This document shows, in pieces, positions 39,112-49,721 of a stretch of DNA of 64,000 nucleotides (its first letter is position 1; every line of letters starts with the position of its first letter). The notes under the pieces were generated by a model. It searched no databases, was not told the origin of the DNA, and saw nothing but the letters and a program-made list of their open reading frames with translations. The translations under genes and the position numbers were made by a program. This DNA comes from CAVTWY01 sp963738575 (lineage in GTDB: Bacteria > Pseudomonadota > Gammaproteobacteria > Burkholderiales > Burkholderiaceae_C), in NCBI GenBank assembly GCA_963738575.1, contig CAVTWY010000002.1:1-64000 (forward strand), written 5' to 3'.

Positions 39112-41196
39112 TCAATCGGAAAGGTCTCGCAGCACGATCAGCGAGTGCGCGGGAACAGAAAGGGGCTTGTGCGGCCGCACGGCAGTCAACTCGCCCGAGC
39201 TGTCGAGCGCAATCTGCCAATCGCCTGCGGGCAGTGTGAACAGCGTCGGCGTCGTCTCGGGGTTGAAGGCGATCAGCAAGTGCTGGCAGCCAATGCCGTT
39301 GGCGCGCACAACATCGGACGTGCTCTTCGGCGCCGCATCGATGCGGCACGCAAACGCATGCTGCGCGCCGTCGTGCCAGTCATGCACCTGCATGCTGTGG
39401 CCCGACGGCGCGAGCCAGACGACGCTGCGCTCGCCTGCCGGCGCGGGGGAATGAGCAAACCAGCGCGCGTGGCGCAGCGCCGGCTCGGCGCGGCGCAGCA
39501 GCAGCACGCTTTGCACGAAGGCCATCAGGTCGCGGTCGGCGTTCGCCCAATCCAGCCAGCCGATCGGGTTGTCCTGGTTGTAGGCGTTGTTGTTGCCTTG
39601 CTGGCTGTTGGCGAATTCGTCGCCGGCCAGCAGCATCGGCGTGCCTTGCGCGAGCAACAGCGTGGCGAGCAGCGCGCGGCGCACGCGCGCTCGCTGTGCT
39701 TCGGGGATCACGGCGGCCAGCTCGTCGTCGCGGCCGTCGCGGTTGTTCTCGCCGTTGGCGTGGTTTTGCTTCTTGTCGAAGGCGGTGAAGTCGGCCGTCG
39801 TGAAGCCGTCGTGCGCGGCGATGAAGTTGACGCTCGCCAGCGGCCCGCGCTGGCCATGATGGAACAGATCGTTGCTGGCGGTGAAGCGGCGTGCGAACTC
39901 GCCGCGGCTGACGCTGCGGTTCAACCAGTAGCGGCGCACGGTGTCGCGGAACTTGTCGTTCCAGTCGAGCCAGCGTGAGGGAAAGCGGCCGACCTGGTAG
40001 CCGTCGGGACCGGAGTCCCAGGGCTCGGCAATCATGTGTGCGCGCGCCAGCACCGGGTCTTGCGCCAGCGCGGTGAAGAACGGCGCATGCGGATGGAAGT
40101 GCTGGTGCGTGCGGCCGAGCACGGTGGCCAGGTCGAAGCGGAAACCATCGACGCCCATCTCCTGCACCCAGAAGCGCAGCGAGTCGAGCACGAACTGCAG
40201 CACTCGGGGGTGGTGGGTGTTGACGGTGTTGCCGCAGCCCGACCAGTTCTCGCTGCGGCTCTTGTCGTCGCCGTGCAGGCGGTACCAGGCGGCGTTGTCG
40301 AGGCCGCGCATCGAAAGCGTGGGGCCCGTCTCGCTGCCCTCGGGCGTGTGGTTGTAGACCACGTCGAGCACGACCTCCAAGCCATGCTCGTGCAGCGTCG
40401 CCACCATGGCGCGGAACTCTTCGGCGACCGCCGTCGGGTCGCTGCGGTCGCACGCCGCGTAGCGCGGATCGGCACAGAAGAAGCCGAGCGTGTTGTAGCC
40501 CCAGTAGTTGACGAGGCCCTTGTCGTGCAGGTGCGGCTCGTCGAGGTGGTAGTGAATCGGCAGCAGTTCGAGCGTGGTGATGCCGAGCGACTTGAAATGC
40601 GCAATCGCGGCCGGGTGCGCCAGGCCGGCGTAGGTGCCGGCCAACGCCGGCGGCAGGCCGGGCAGCAGCTTGCCGAAGCCCTTGACGTGCATTTCGTAGA
40701 GGACCTGGTCGCGCGCTGGAATGCGCGGCGCGTTGTGCCAGCCGGCTGCCGCTTGCGGCGGCGGCGCGACGCGGGCCTTCAACGCACTCAGCGCGTTGTC
40801 ACGCGTGTCGAGCGAGCGCGGGCCATCGGGGTGGCCGAGCTCGTAGCCATGGTGCTCGGCGCGCCAGGCGAAGCGGCCGACGATCTCGCGCGCCCATGGG
40901 TCGAGCAGCAGCTTGTGGGGGTTGAAGCGGTGGCCATGCTCGGGCTGGTACGGGCCATGCGCGCGCAGGCCGTAGACGAGGCCGGGGCCGACGCCTTCGA
41001 CAAAACCGTGGAACACGCCGTCGGTGGGGCCGTGCAGCGCGTACTTCTTCAGCTCTCTGGCGCCGCTCGAATCGAAGACGCAGAGTTCGATCTTCGTCGC
41101 GTGGTCGGAGAAGACGGCGAAGTTGACGCCGCCGTCTCGGGCGAGCGCACCGAAGGGTTCGGTGCGGCCTTCTTGAATGCTTTCCGGGAGCTTCAC
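39112..41196 (-). CDS. glgX: Glycogen debranching enzyme GlgX
   Basis: Intact 694-residue GH13 isoamylase-type enzyme removing limit-dextrin branches. N-terminal CBM48-like domain (GVNFAVFSDHATKIELCVFD), then YEMHVKGFGK, LDVVYNHTPEG, nucleophile DGFRFDLATVLG, acid/base MIAEPWD and AAHDGFTTADFTAF, with GDEFANSQQGNNNAYNQDN. Start is GTG 41194-41196 (MKLPESIQEG). One of the few long genes in block A with no frame break. Confidence 0.96.
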   Translation of the reverse strand: MKLPESIQEGRTEPFGALARDGGVNFAVFSDHATKIELCVFDSSGARELKKYALHGPTDGVFHGFVEGVGPGLVYGLRAHGPYQPEHGHRFNPHKLLLDPWAREIVGRFAWRAEHHGYELGHPDGPRSLDTRDNALSALKARVAPPPQAAAGWHNAPRIPARDQVLYEMHVKGFGKLLPGLPPALAGTYAGLAHPAAIAHFKSLGITTLELLPIHYHLDEPHLHDKGLVNYWGYNTLGFFCADPRYAACDRSDPTAVAEEFRAMVATLHEHGLEVVLDVVYNHTPEGSETGPTLSMRGLDNAAWYRLHGDDKSRSENWSGCGNTVNTHHPRVLQFVLDSLRFWVQEMGVDGFRFDLATVLGRTHQHFHPHAPFFTALAQDPVLARAHMIAEPWDSGPDGYQVGRFPSRWLDWNDKFRDTVRRYWLNRSVSRGEFARRFTASNDLFHHGQRGPLASVNFIAAHDGFTTADFTAFDKKQNHANGENNRDGRDDELAAVIPEAQRARVRRALLATLLLAQGTPMLLAGDEFANSQQGNNNAYNQDNPIGWLDWANADRDLMAFVQSVLLLRRAEPALRHARWFAHSPAPAGERSVVWLAPSGHSMQVHDWHDGAQHAFACRIDAAPKSTSDVVRANGIGCQHLLIAFNPETTPTLFTLPAGDWQIALDSSGELTAVRPHKPLSVPAHSLIVLRDLSD

Positions 41197-41283
41197 TTTG
41201 TACTGCTGGGGTGCGTGGTCATGCGTGGATTTTGCGTGCGTGTTGCTGCAAGCGGCGCGAGGGGGAAAACTGCTGCATGGCGG

Positions 41284-41604
41284 TCACGGAACCGAAACCT
41301 CCACATAGCCACCCGCAGTCAAGCCATCGATCGCGCTGACGATGGCCGCTGCCGCGGCTTCGATGCGTGGCCAGCTCGTCGTGCGCAGCACGACGATGCC
41401 GATGCGCCGCGAGTCCAGGTTCTGCTGGTAGCGCAGGTTCATGTCGGTGGTCACGAGCAGGTCAAAGCCCTTGCGCTCGGCAGAGTCGAGCAGCTCTCCG
41501 TTTTTGAGTTGCGACCAGCCGCACTCGTAGGCCGTCTGCACCTCGTGGTGCGGCAACAGACGCCGCAATGGCAGCGGCGTGCCCTGATCGAACAACACGC
41601 GCAT
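41284..41604 (-). CDS. DUF5615 PIN-like toxin
   Basis: Intact 106 residues: MRVLFDQGTPLPLRRLLP, then DSAERKGFDLLVTTDMNLRYQQNL and RRIGIVVLRTT. This is the DUF5615/Mut7-C PIN-like fold with acidic residues Asp6 and the TTDMN aspartate, a predicted ribonuclease toxin. It follows the DUF433 gene by 12 bases, the usual antitoxin-toxin order. Confidence 0.85.
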   Translation of the reverse strand: MRVLFDQGTPLPLRRLLPHHEVQTAYECGWSQLKNGELLDSAERKGFDLLVTTDMNLRYQQNLDSRRIGIVVLRTTSWPRIEAAAAAIVSAIDGLTAGGYVEVSVP

Positions 41605-41616
41605 GCGCTGCTCGGC

Positions 41617-41838
41617 TCAGGCGGCGGCCAGCGCGCTGCGCGCGGCGTGCTCCAGCACAGCGCGGGCCTGCTCGCGCGACACACCGGCAAACAGCGCGAT
41701 GAACTGGTCGAGCGTGACGCCGTCTTCGAGGTTCTCGAACAACGCCGCCACCGGCACGCGCGTGCCGCGAAACACCCAGGCGCCACTGACACGCTCGGCG
41801 TCGCGCTCCACCACGGGGCATGAAGACCAGTCGATCAT
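41617..41838 (-). CDS. DUF433 antitoxin
   Basis: Intact 73 residues: VSGAWVFRGTRVPVAALFENL, then EDGVTLDQFIALFAGVSREQ. DUF433 is a small helix-turn-helix domain that typically precedes DUF5615 toxins as antitoxin and autorepressor. It and its toxin are inserted between glgX and glgB. Confidence 0.87.
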   Translation of the reverse strand: MIDWSSCPVVERDAERVSGAWVFRGTRVPVAALFENLEDGVTLDQFIALFAGVSREQARAVLEHAARSALAAA

Positions 41839-41866
41839 CGTGAGTCGATGCTAGCACCGGCGCAGC

Positions 41867-44058
41867 TCATGCCGGCACCAGAAACACCGTCGCCAGCGGC
41901 GGGATCGTCAGCTCGATCGACTGCGCGCGGCCATGGCTCGCTGCGGCTTGCACGTGCAACGCGGCCTCACCATTGCCGAGGTTGCTGCCGCCGTAGAAGA
42001 CGGAGTCGGTGTTGAGGGCTTCGCGCCATGCGCTCGCGCCTTCTGGCACGCCGAGGCGGAAGGCTTTGCGCGGCACGGGGGTCATGTTGGCGACGACGAT
42101 GACCTGATTGCCCTGCCCGTCCTTGCGCACCCACGAGTAGATCGAGCGCTCGCCGTCGTGGGCGTCGATCCATTCGAAGCCGGCGCCGTCGCAATCGAGC
42201 GCGTGCAGCGCCGGTTGTTCGCGGTAGAGCTTGTTCAGGTCGCGCACCAGGCGCTGCACGCCGGCATGGTGTTCGTGTTGCAGCAGCCACCACGGCAGCT
42301 CGATGTCGTGGTTCCACTCGGTGCCCTGCGCGAACTCCTGGCCCATGAAGAGCAGCTTCTTGCCGGGGTGGCCCCACATGAAGCCGAAGTAGGCGCGCAG
42401 GTTGGCGAAGCGCTGCCACTCGTCGCCGGGCATGCGGCCGAGGATGCTGCCCTTGCCGTGCACCACTTCGTCGTGCGACAGCGGCAGCATGAAGTTTTCG
42501 CTGAAGGCATAGACCAGGCCGAAGCTCATCTTGTCGTGGTGCCAGCGGCGGTGCACCGGGTCTTGCTTGATGTACTCCAGCGTGTCGTGCATCCAGCCCA
42601 TGTTCCACTTGAAGTGAAAGCCCAGGCCGCCGTGGTAGGTCGGTGCGCTGACGCCCGGGAAGGCGGTGCTCTCTTCGGCAACCGTGAAGGCGCCCGGGCA
42701 TTCGATGCCGATGACTTCGTTGGTGCGCTTCAGGAAGGCGATGGCTTCGAGGTTCTCGCGGCCACCGAATTCGTTGGGGATCCACTCTCCGGCCTTGCGC
42801 GAGTAGTCGCGGTAGAGCATCGAGGCCACGGCATCGACTCGGAGGCCATCGACGCCGAACTGCTCGATCCAGTACAGCGCGCTGCCGACGAGAAAGTTCT
42901 TCACCTCGTGGCGGCCGAAGTTGTAGATCAGCGTGTTCCAGTCCTTGTGAAAGCCTTCGCGCGGGTCGGCGTATTCATAGAGGGCCGTGCCGTCGAACTG
43001 GGCCAGGCCGTGGGCGTCGGACGGGAAGTGCGCGGGCACCCAGTCGAGCAGCACGCCGATGCCCTTGGCGTGGCACGCGGCGACGAAGCGCTCGAAGCCT
43101 TCGGGGCCGCCGAAGCGTGCGGTGGGCGCGAACAGGCCGAGCGTCTGATAGCCCCACGAGCCGTCGAACGGATGTTCGCTGATCGGCATCAGCTCGATGT
43201 GCGTGAAGCCGAGGTCGGCGACGTAGGCCGGCAGCGAATCGATCAGTTCGTCCCACGAGTACAGGCGGCCGTCGGGATGGCGGCGCCACGACGCGGCGTG
43301 CAGCTCGTAGATCGACAACGGCGCGTTGCGCGCATTGGCTTCGGCGCGGCCTGCCGGCAGCGGACGCGCTTCGCGCAGCGGCGGCGCGACGATGCTCGCC
43401 GTGGCAGGACGCAACTCGGCCGCGCGCGCATACGGGTCGGCCTTGGCCGGCAGCACATGGCCGTCGCGCGAGCGGATCTCGAACTTGTAGCGGTCGCCAG
43501 CCGCGACATGCGGAATGAAGATCTCCCACACGCCACCGCCGCCGCGCGAACGCATCGGGTGGCGGCGGCCGTCCCAGGCGTTGAAGTCGCCGATGACCGA
43601 GACGCGGCTGGCGTTGGGCGCCCAGACGGCGAAACGCACGCCATCGACATCGCCGACGGCCATCGGATGCGCACCGAGAAAGGTGTAGGGCCGCAGGTGC
43701 GAGCCCTCGCCGAAGAAATGCAGGTCAGCATCGGGGACCAGCGGGCCGAAGGCATAGGCGTCGGCATACACGCCTTCGTCGCCGTTGGCCCATTGCACCG
43801 CGAGGCGGTAGTCGAAGCGGTTCTTGCGCCGCGGGATCGCGCCTTCCCACAGGCCGGCGGCGTCGCGCAGGGCGAGGTCGGCGGCGTGCTTGCCGGTTGT
43901 CGCATCGATGACGGTGACGCTCGAGGCGCCGGGCAGCATCGCGCCGCACCAGAGCTTGCCAGCGGCATCGGCGTGCAGGCCGAGTACGGCGAAGGGGTCG
44001 CCGTGGCGGGCTTCGATTGAAAGCCCCTAACGTCGTCGTCGGCAAGCATTTGCGGCAC
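41867..44058 (-). CDS. glgB: 1,4-alpha-glucan branching enzyme GlgB, N-terminal shift
   Basis: Forms alpha-1,6 branches in glycogen (GH13). Open frame from 43939 contains IPRRKNRFDYRLAVQW, HLRPYTFLGAHPMAVGDVDG, APNASRVSVIGDFNAWDG, nucleophile DGLRVDAVASMLYRDY, acid/base AEESTAFPG and PLSHDEVVHGKGSILGRMPG. Upstream in frame lies IEARHGDPFAVLGLHADAAG, the usual GlgB N-terminus, ending at a TAG. The true start is GTG 44058 or ATG 44049 (MLADDDVR), with small insertions near 44020. About 730 residues. Confidence 0.94.
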
Positions 44059-45041
44059 CTCTTGTATGGTGCACTGCTCGAGCAGTGGCTTGCGTCAAGC
44101 ACATCACGCAAACTTTCAGCTTGGGCATAAGGCAGGCATTGATGCCAGGAACTTGGTTGTATTTGCGTACTTGTCGCGCTCGCTCTGACCAAGTTCGTTT
44201 CAACGGCCACGAATGCGTGTGTCGCAATTGTGAGTAGAACAACTCATTGGAAATCGGTGGCGCTACCTTGAAGTCGATCAGCGATACGCAGCGACCCAGC
44301 TAAGCGCGAACGCCGTCTGAAATAGCCACTGCTTTGCTCGAGGGATGCTCGTCTAGAGATGACCACATCCTCGATACCCGACTTGAACGCCAAGCGCAAC
44401 GAGGACTGCTGCCGAGTTCTCTGTACGTCAGCCGCGCAGTCATGCGTCTTCACCCAGACATGCGAAGCAGCTGCTCGACGCAAAGATCTGCGAACATCTG
44501 TGTCGCTCGACCCGAGGAAGAAAACTCTCCTGCGACGTCCAATTGAACGAGTAACATAGGACAAATGGCCTGTGTGCAGCAATTCGCGGCATCAGCGTAT
44601 GGAAATCGCCAGCAAGTCGTCGATGGCGCTCAGTGCTTCGTCAAGCAGAGCGCATAGTGTCCGAGACAACCGTCACGCGTAGCAGATTGGTCGCGCGGAA
44701 CGATTTTGGTTGTTGGCAGTGGTCGATCTGTGAGTCAACTCGTACATCTTGACGAGCATATGGCTCTCGATGAGTGTTCTGCCCGACAGAACCGTCCAGG
44801 TGAGCAGTGCCGGAATTCGGAGCACCATTGCCTCGCATCGCGAGTCCATGTCAACGTGGCCACTAAGCCGTCGATGTGCGAAATATGAGTTGTCCCTGAG
44901 CCCGCCTCTTTGGTGTCGTCAAAACCTTCTCCACATCCTGTCCGGATCGTCTGATCCGACGCGAACGGCTCCATCGCGGCGAGACGTTCTTAATCGCGCA
45001 CTTGGCCCAGATCACCTTGTTGACTAGTCGCATCGCTCCGC
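44059..45041. other. Gene-poor, lower-GC stretch
   Basis: Nearly 1 kb with no recognisable complete gene and a visibly lower GC content than the flanking glg genes. The only interpretable piece is a glgP-like remnant near its right end. No inverted-repeat IS ends or transposase were found. It may be decayed inserted DNA that came with the adjacent ParDE module. Confidence 0.5.
44919..45020 (-). pseudogene. Degenerate glgP 3'-end remnant
   Basis: On the minus strand this reads VIWAKCAIKNVS, then in a shifted frame MEPFASDQTIR and VEKV. The intact glgP C-terminus at 45620-45740 reads AAWAERAIRNVAAMGHFSSDRTIREYVEKIW. At DNA level CGGATCGTC and CCATCGCGGCGA are shared. It is a diverged partial copy separated from the live gene by parDE. 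Confidence 0.6.
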
Positions 45042-45326
45042 CTACCATTTCTGCGGCAAGCGCCGCGAGGTGTGAAACACGCGCAGCACTTCCACGGTAT
45101 CGCCGCGCACGCGGTACGGCACGATGTAGCGCGTATTGAGCACGACAAGCTCGCGGGTGTGCGGCACGCGGCCGGGACGGCCGATGTCGGGCTGCGCGGC
45201 GAGTATCGCCACGGCCTTCAGCACCCGCTGCACGACCAGCCGCGCCGCGGCCGGATCGTCCTCGGCGATGAAGGCCGCTTCTGCGTCGAGATTGCGCAGC
45301 GCCGTGCGCAACCACTTAACCTGCAT
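45042..45326 (-). CDS. parE: RelE/ParE-family toxin
   Basis: Intact 94 residues: MQVKWLRTALRNLDAEAAFIA, RLVVQRVLKAVAILAAQPDIG, RELVVLNTRYIVPYRVRGD, EVLRVFHTSRRLP. Typical ParE/RelE fold with C-terminal basic tail. It overlaps the antitoxin gene by 11 bases, implying coupled translation. Confidence 0.92.
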   Translation of the reverse strand: MQVKWLRTALRNLDAEAAFIAEDDPAAARLVVQRVLKAVAILAAQPDIGRPGRVPHTRELVVLNTRYIVPYRVRGDTVEVLRVFHTSRRLPQKW

Positions 45327-45558
45327 TCAGCTTCCATTTTTTGGCCAGTGCTGCAACCTCGGCATCGCTGGCGAAATCGCCGGCGTTGGCCTCTTTCAGA
45401 GCGGCCTTGATTTCGCGGATCTGCCACTCGTTGTTGTCGACGTACTCGCGGATCGCCTCGGCGGCGAGGAAAGACTTGCTGCGCTGCGTCGCGTCAGCCA
45501 GCTTGTCCAGGCGCGCCTTGACATCGTCCTCGAGGCGCAGGGTCATCGTCGTGGACAC
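45316..45558 (-). CDS. parD: Ribbon-helix-helix antitoxin (ParD/CopG type)
   Basis: Intact 80 residues: STTMTLRLEDDVKARLDKLA, then SKSFLAAEAIREYVDNNEWQ, ribbon-helix-helix followed by a toxin-binding acidic helix. GTG 45556-45558, with ATG 45544-45546 as alternative. Upstream partner of the ParE toxin; presumably autorepresses the pair. Confidence 0.9.
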   Translation of the reverse strand: MSTTMTLRLEDDVKARLDKLADATQRSKSFLAAEAIREYVDNNEWQIREIKAALKEANAGDFASDAEVAALAKKWKLNAG

Positions 45559-45619
45559 GGCATCGGCTCCTTGTGATGCGATGTGTACATGCTAGCACGT
45601 CACGCTCGTCGGCGGGCAT

Positions 45620-48082
45620 TCAACGCCGCTTCGGCGCCACCCAAATCTTCTCCACGTACTCCCGGATCGTCCGGTCCGACGAGAAGTGCCCCATCGCCGC
45701 GACGTTGCGGATCGCGCGCTCGGCCCAGGCCGCCTCGTCGCTGCCACAGCGCATCGACGCGCGATTGCGTGGCCACGTAGTCGGCGAAGTCGGCCATCAG
45801 CATGTAGGTGTCGCGGTTCTGCAGGCCGTCGACGAGGCCGCGGTAGCGCTCGGGCTCGCCGGGCGAGAAGTCGCCGTGGGCGATGGCGTCGAGCACGGCT
45901 TTCAGTTGCGCGTTTTCTTCGACGTACAGGCGGGCGTCGTAGCCGAGCTCCTTGGTCTTGGCCACGGCGTCGGCGCGCAGGCCGAAGACGAACATGTTGT
46001 CTTCGCCCATCGCCTGCGCCATCTCGATGTTGGCGCCGTCCCAGGTGCCGATGGTGATGGCGCCGTTCAACGCGAACTTCATGTTGCCGGTGCCGGAGGC
46101 TTCGGTGCCGGCGGTGCTGATCTGCTCGGACAGGTCGGCCGCGGGCAGGATGATTTCGGCCAGCGAGACGCTGTAGTTCGGCAGGAAGACGAGCTTCAGC
46201 TTGTCGCCGACGCGCGGGTCGCTGTTGACGACGCGCGCCACGTCGTGCATCAGGTTGACGATCGCCTTGGCGGTCTGGTACGCGCTGGCCGCCTTGCCGG
46301 CGAAGATGATCGTGCGCGGCACCCAGCCTGCGCGTGCGGGTGCGGCAACGATGGCCTGGTAGCGCGCGACGACATGCAGCAGGTTCAGCAACTGCCGCTT
46401 GTACTCGTGGATGCGCTTGATGTGCACGTCGAACAGGCTCGCCGGGTCGATGACGATGCCGAGTTCGCGCCGCACCAGCGCGGCCAGGCGCTCCTTGTTG
46501 GCGCGCTTGGTCTTCGTGAAGGCGCTCTGCACCGTCTTCAGGTGCGCGCGTTTGGCGAGCTTGGCGAGTTGGTCGGCATCGCCGCGCCAGCCGTCGCCGA
46601 TCTGCGCGTCGATGAAGGCCGACAGCCCCGGATTGGCCTGCATCAGCCAGCGCCGCGGCGTGACGCCGTTGGTGACGTTGGTGAAGCGCTCGGGGTAGAG
46701 CTTGGCGAAGTCGGCAAAGATGGTCTTGACCATCAGCTCGGAGTGCAGCGCGCGAGACGCCGTTGACCTTGTGCGAGGCCAGCACCGACAGGCTCGCCAT
46801 GCGCACGCGGCGGTCACCGCTTTCGTCGATCAGCGACAGGCGGCGCACCAGGTCTTCATCGCCCGGAAAGCGCGTGCGGATCTCTTCGAGCCAGCGGCGG
46901 TTGATCTCGTAGACGATCTCCATGTGCCGCGGCAGCAGCGCTTCGAACAGCGGAATCGCCCAGGTCTCGAGCGCCTCGGGCATCAGCGTGTGGTTGGTGT
47001 AGCTGACGGCCTGCTGCGTGATCTTCCAGGCTTCGTCCCAGACCAGGCCCTGCTCGTCGATCAACAGGCGCATCAGCTCGGCGGGCACCAGCGCCGGGTG
47101 CGTGTCGTTCAGGTGCACCGTGTTCTGGCGGCCGAAGTCGTGCAGCGCGCGGCCTTCGCGCAGATGGCGCGACAGCATGTCCTGCAGCGACGCGCTGACG
47201 AGCAGGAACTCCTGCTTCAGGCGCATCTCGCGGCCGGCGTGCGTGCTGTCGTCGGGGTACAGCACCCAGTTCAGCATGTCGGCCGAGAGGCGCTCGCGGC
47301 CCGAGGCCAGGTGCTCGCCGCGGCAGAAGGCGGCAAAGTCGATCGGCTGCTCGCTCTGCGCATGCCATTGGCGCAGCGTGCGACACGCGCTCGGTGCCGT
47401 GGCCGGGGACGATGAAGTCGTACGCGGTGGCGATCACGCGCTCGGCCGGCAGCCAGCGCCGGCCCGTGCCGTCGGCTTGCACGCGGCCGCCGAAGCCGAC
47501 GAACCAGCGCAGCTCGGGGCGGTGGATCTCCCAGGGGTTGCCGCGCTTCAGCCAATCGTCCGGCGCCTTCGACCTGGCGGCCACCGGCGATCTGCTGCGC
47601 GAACATGCCGTATTGGTAGCGCACGCCGTAGCCGAACGACGGCAGGCCGAGCGTGGCGAAGGAGTCGAGGAAGCACGCGGCGAGCCGGCCGAGGCCGCCG
47701 TTGCCGAGCGCGGCGTCGGCCTCGCGCTCGAGCACATCGGGCAGCGGCGTGCCGGCGTTCTGCGCCGCTTCGCGCAGCGCGTTGTCGAGGCCGAGTGCGG
47801 CCACGGCGTTGCCGAGCGCGCGGCCCATCAGGAATTCCATCGACAGGTAGTGCACGCGGCGCGCTGATGTGTTGACGCGGTCCTCGGCCTGGGTCTGCAC
47901 CCAGCGCTCGGCGAGCAGCGAGCGGCTGGCGTGCGCGGCGGCCCACAGCAGCGACTCGGCCGTGCCGGCGTCGCAGCGCTGCGCGAGCTCGCGCTGCACG
48001 ATGGCCTGGAAGGCGGCGGCGAGTTGCGCTGGCGACGACGCGGCCTTCTTTTTGATGCGGTGGTCTTGGTGGCAGTGGACAT
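45620..48082 (-). CDS. glgP: Glycogen phosphorylase GlgP, interrupted
   Basis: Releases glucose-1-phosphate from glycogen (GT35), about 820 residues. ATG 48080-48082 (MSTATKTTASK). Seen: RVHYLSMEFLMGRALGNA, ALGNGGLGRLAACFLDS, HLNDTHPALVPAELMRLL, NVTNGVTPRRWL, VHIKRIHEYKRQLLN and the pyridoxal-phosphate lysine in EASGTGNMKFALNGA. Breaks near 48010, 47560, 47385, 46755 and 45745, each near one extra base; all segments stay conserved. Divergent from the malK-type gene. Confidence 0.94.
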
Positions 48083-48172
48083 GGCGGAACGTCTTGTCGG
48101 GCCGCGCGGCGGCCGGGCTGCGGCGCTGCGTTGGCAGGCGCCGCCGGTGAAGCGGATTTTGGCCTCGAACCC

Positions 48173-48304
48173 ATGTAGTAATCCTACATCGGGTTAACCC
48201 GGGAGATCATTCAAGTGATTGATTCGTAAGGAGGTAAGTGCGATTTTCACCTGGGTGCGGGCGCCGTTGTGAAAGCGAGCACTGCTTTGTATATTCTCTA
48301 CAAA
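48173..48304. promoter_or_regulatory. glgP/malK divergent control region with three palindromes
   Basis: Three dyads lie in this gap: ATGTAG-TAATC-CTACAT (48173-48189), the perfect palindrome GGGTTAACCC (48191-48200) and TTTGTA-TATTCTC-TACAAA (48286-48304), the last just before the malK ribosome site AGGAGG (48306-48311). A second strong AAGGAGGT at 48228-48235 has no well-spaced start. The dyads are candidate operators for a sugar-responsive regulator (inference). Confidence 0.5.
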
Positions 48305-48318
48305 CAGGAGGCAGTCGA

Positions 48319-49439
<1,121 letters not shown>

Positions 49440-49471
49440 CCGCGCGTTCCAAGGGCAAGGGCGCGCGCGGC

Positions 49472-49720
49472 ATGACACGTCTGTTGATCGTGGCTGAAGC
49501 GCTCGTGCTCGCGGCGCCGCCCTTGACCGCTGCGTGTGCGAAACCCTCCTGGTGGCGCATGCGAGCCTGATGGACGGCACGCCGCTGGCGGACCTTCTCG
49601 GCACGCCGGGCGCCCGACCCGTTGCCACCTTCGGCGCCGGCGTCGTCACACTCGACGAAGGTGCTCGAGCCCGCGCCGAAGGCGCTCGGCGGCTGCAGCG
49701 GCTACAAACGCCTGCCGTGA
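49472..49720 (+). pseudogene. Internally deleted GH13 amylase copy
   Basis: ATG 49472 starts a lipoprotein-like signal (MTRLLIVAEALVLAAPPLTA, then AC). Within about 35 bases the sequence becomes an amylase C-terminal domain: LLVAHASLMDGTPLADLLG parallels LVANSKLMDGNNLIDQIGG of the next gene. After a shift, the end GGCSGYKRLP-stop parallels its DGYSNYKRVQ-stop. The catalytic barrel is absent. The stop at 49718-49720 is followed one base later by the start of the intact paralogue. Confidence 0.65.
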
Positions 49721-49721
49721 A

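Noticed and set aside
44059..44900. Lower-GC stretch as an insertion sequence.
   Set aside because: No transposase-like frame, terminal inverted repeats or target duplications were found.
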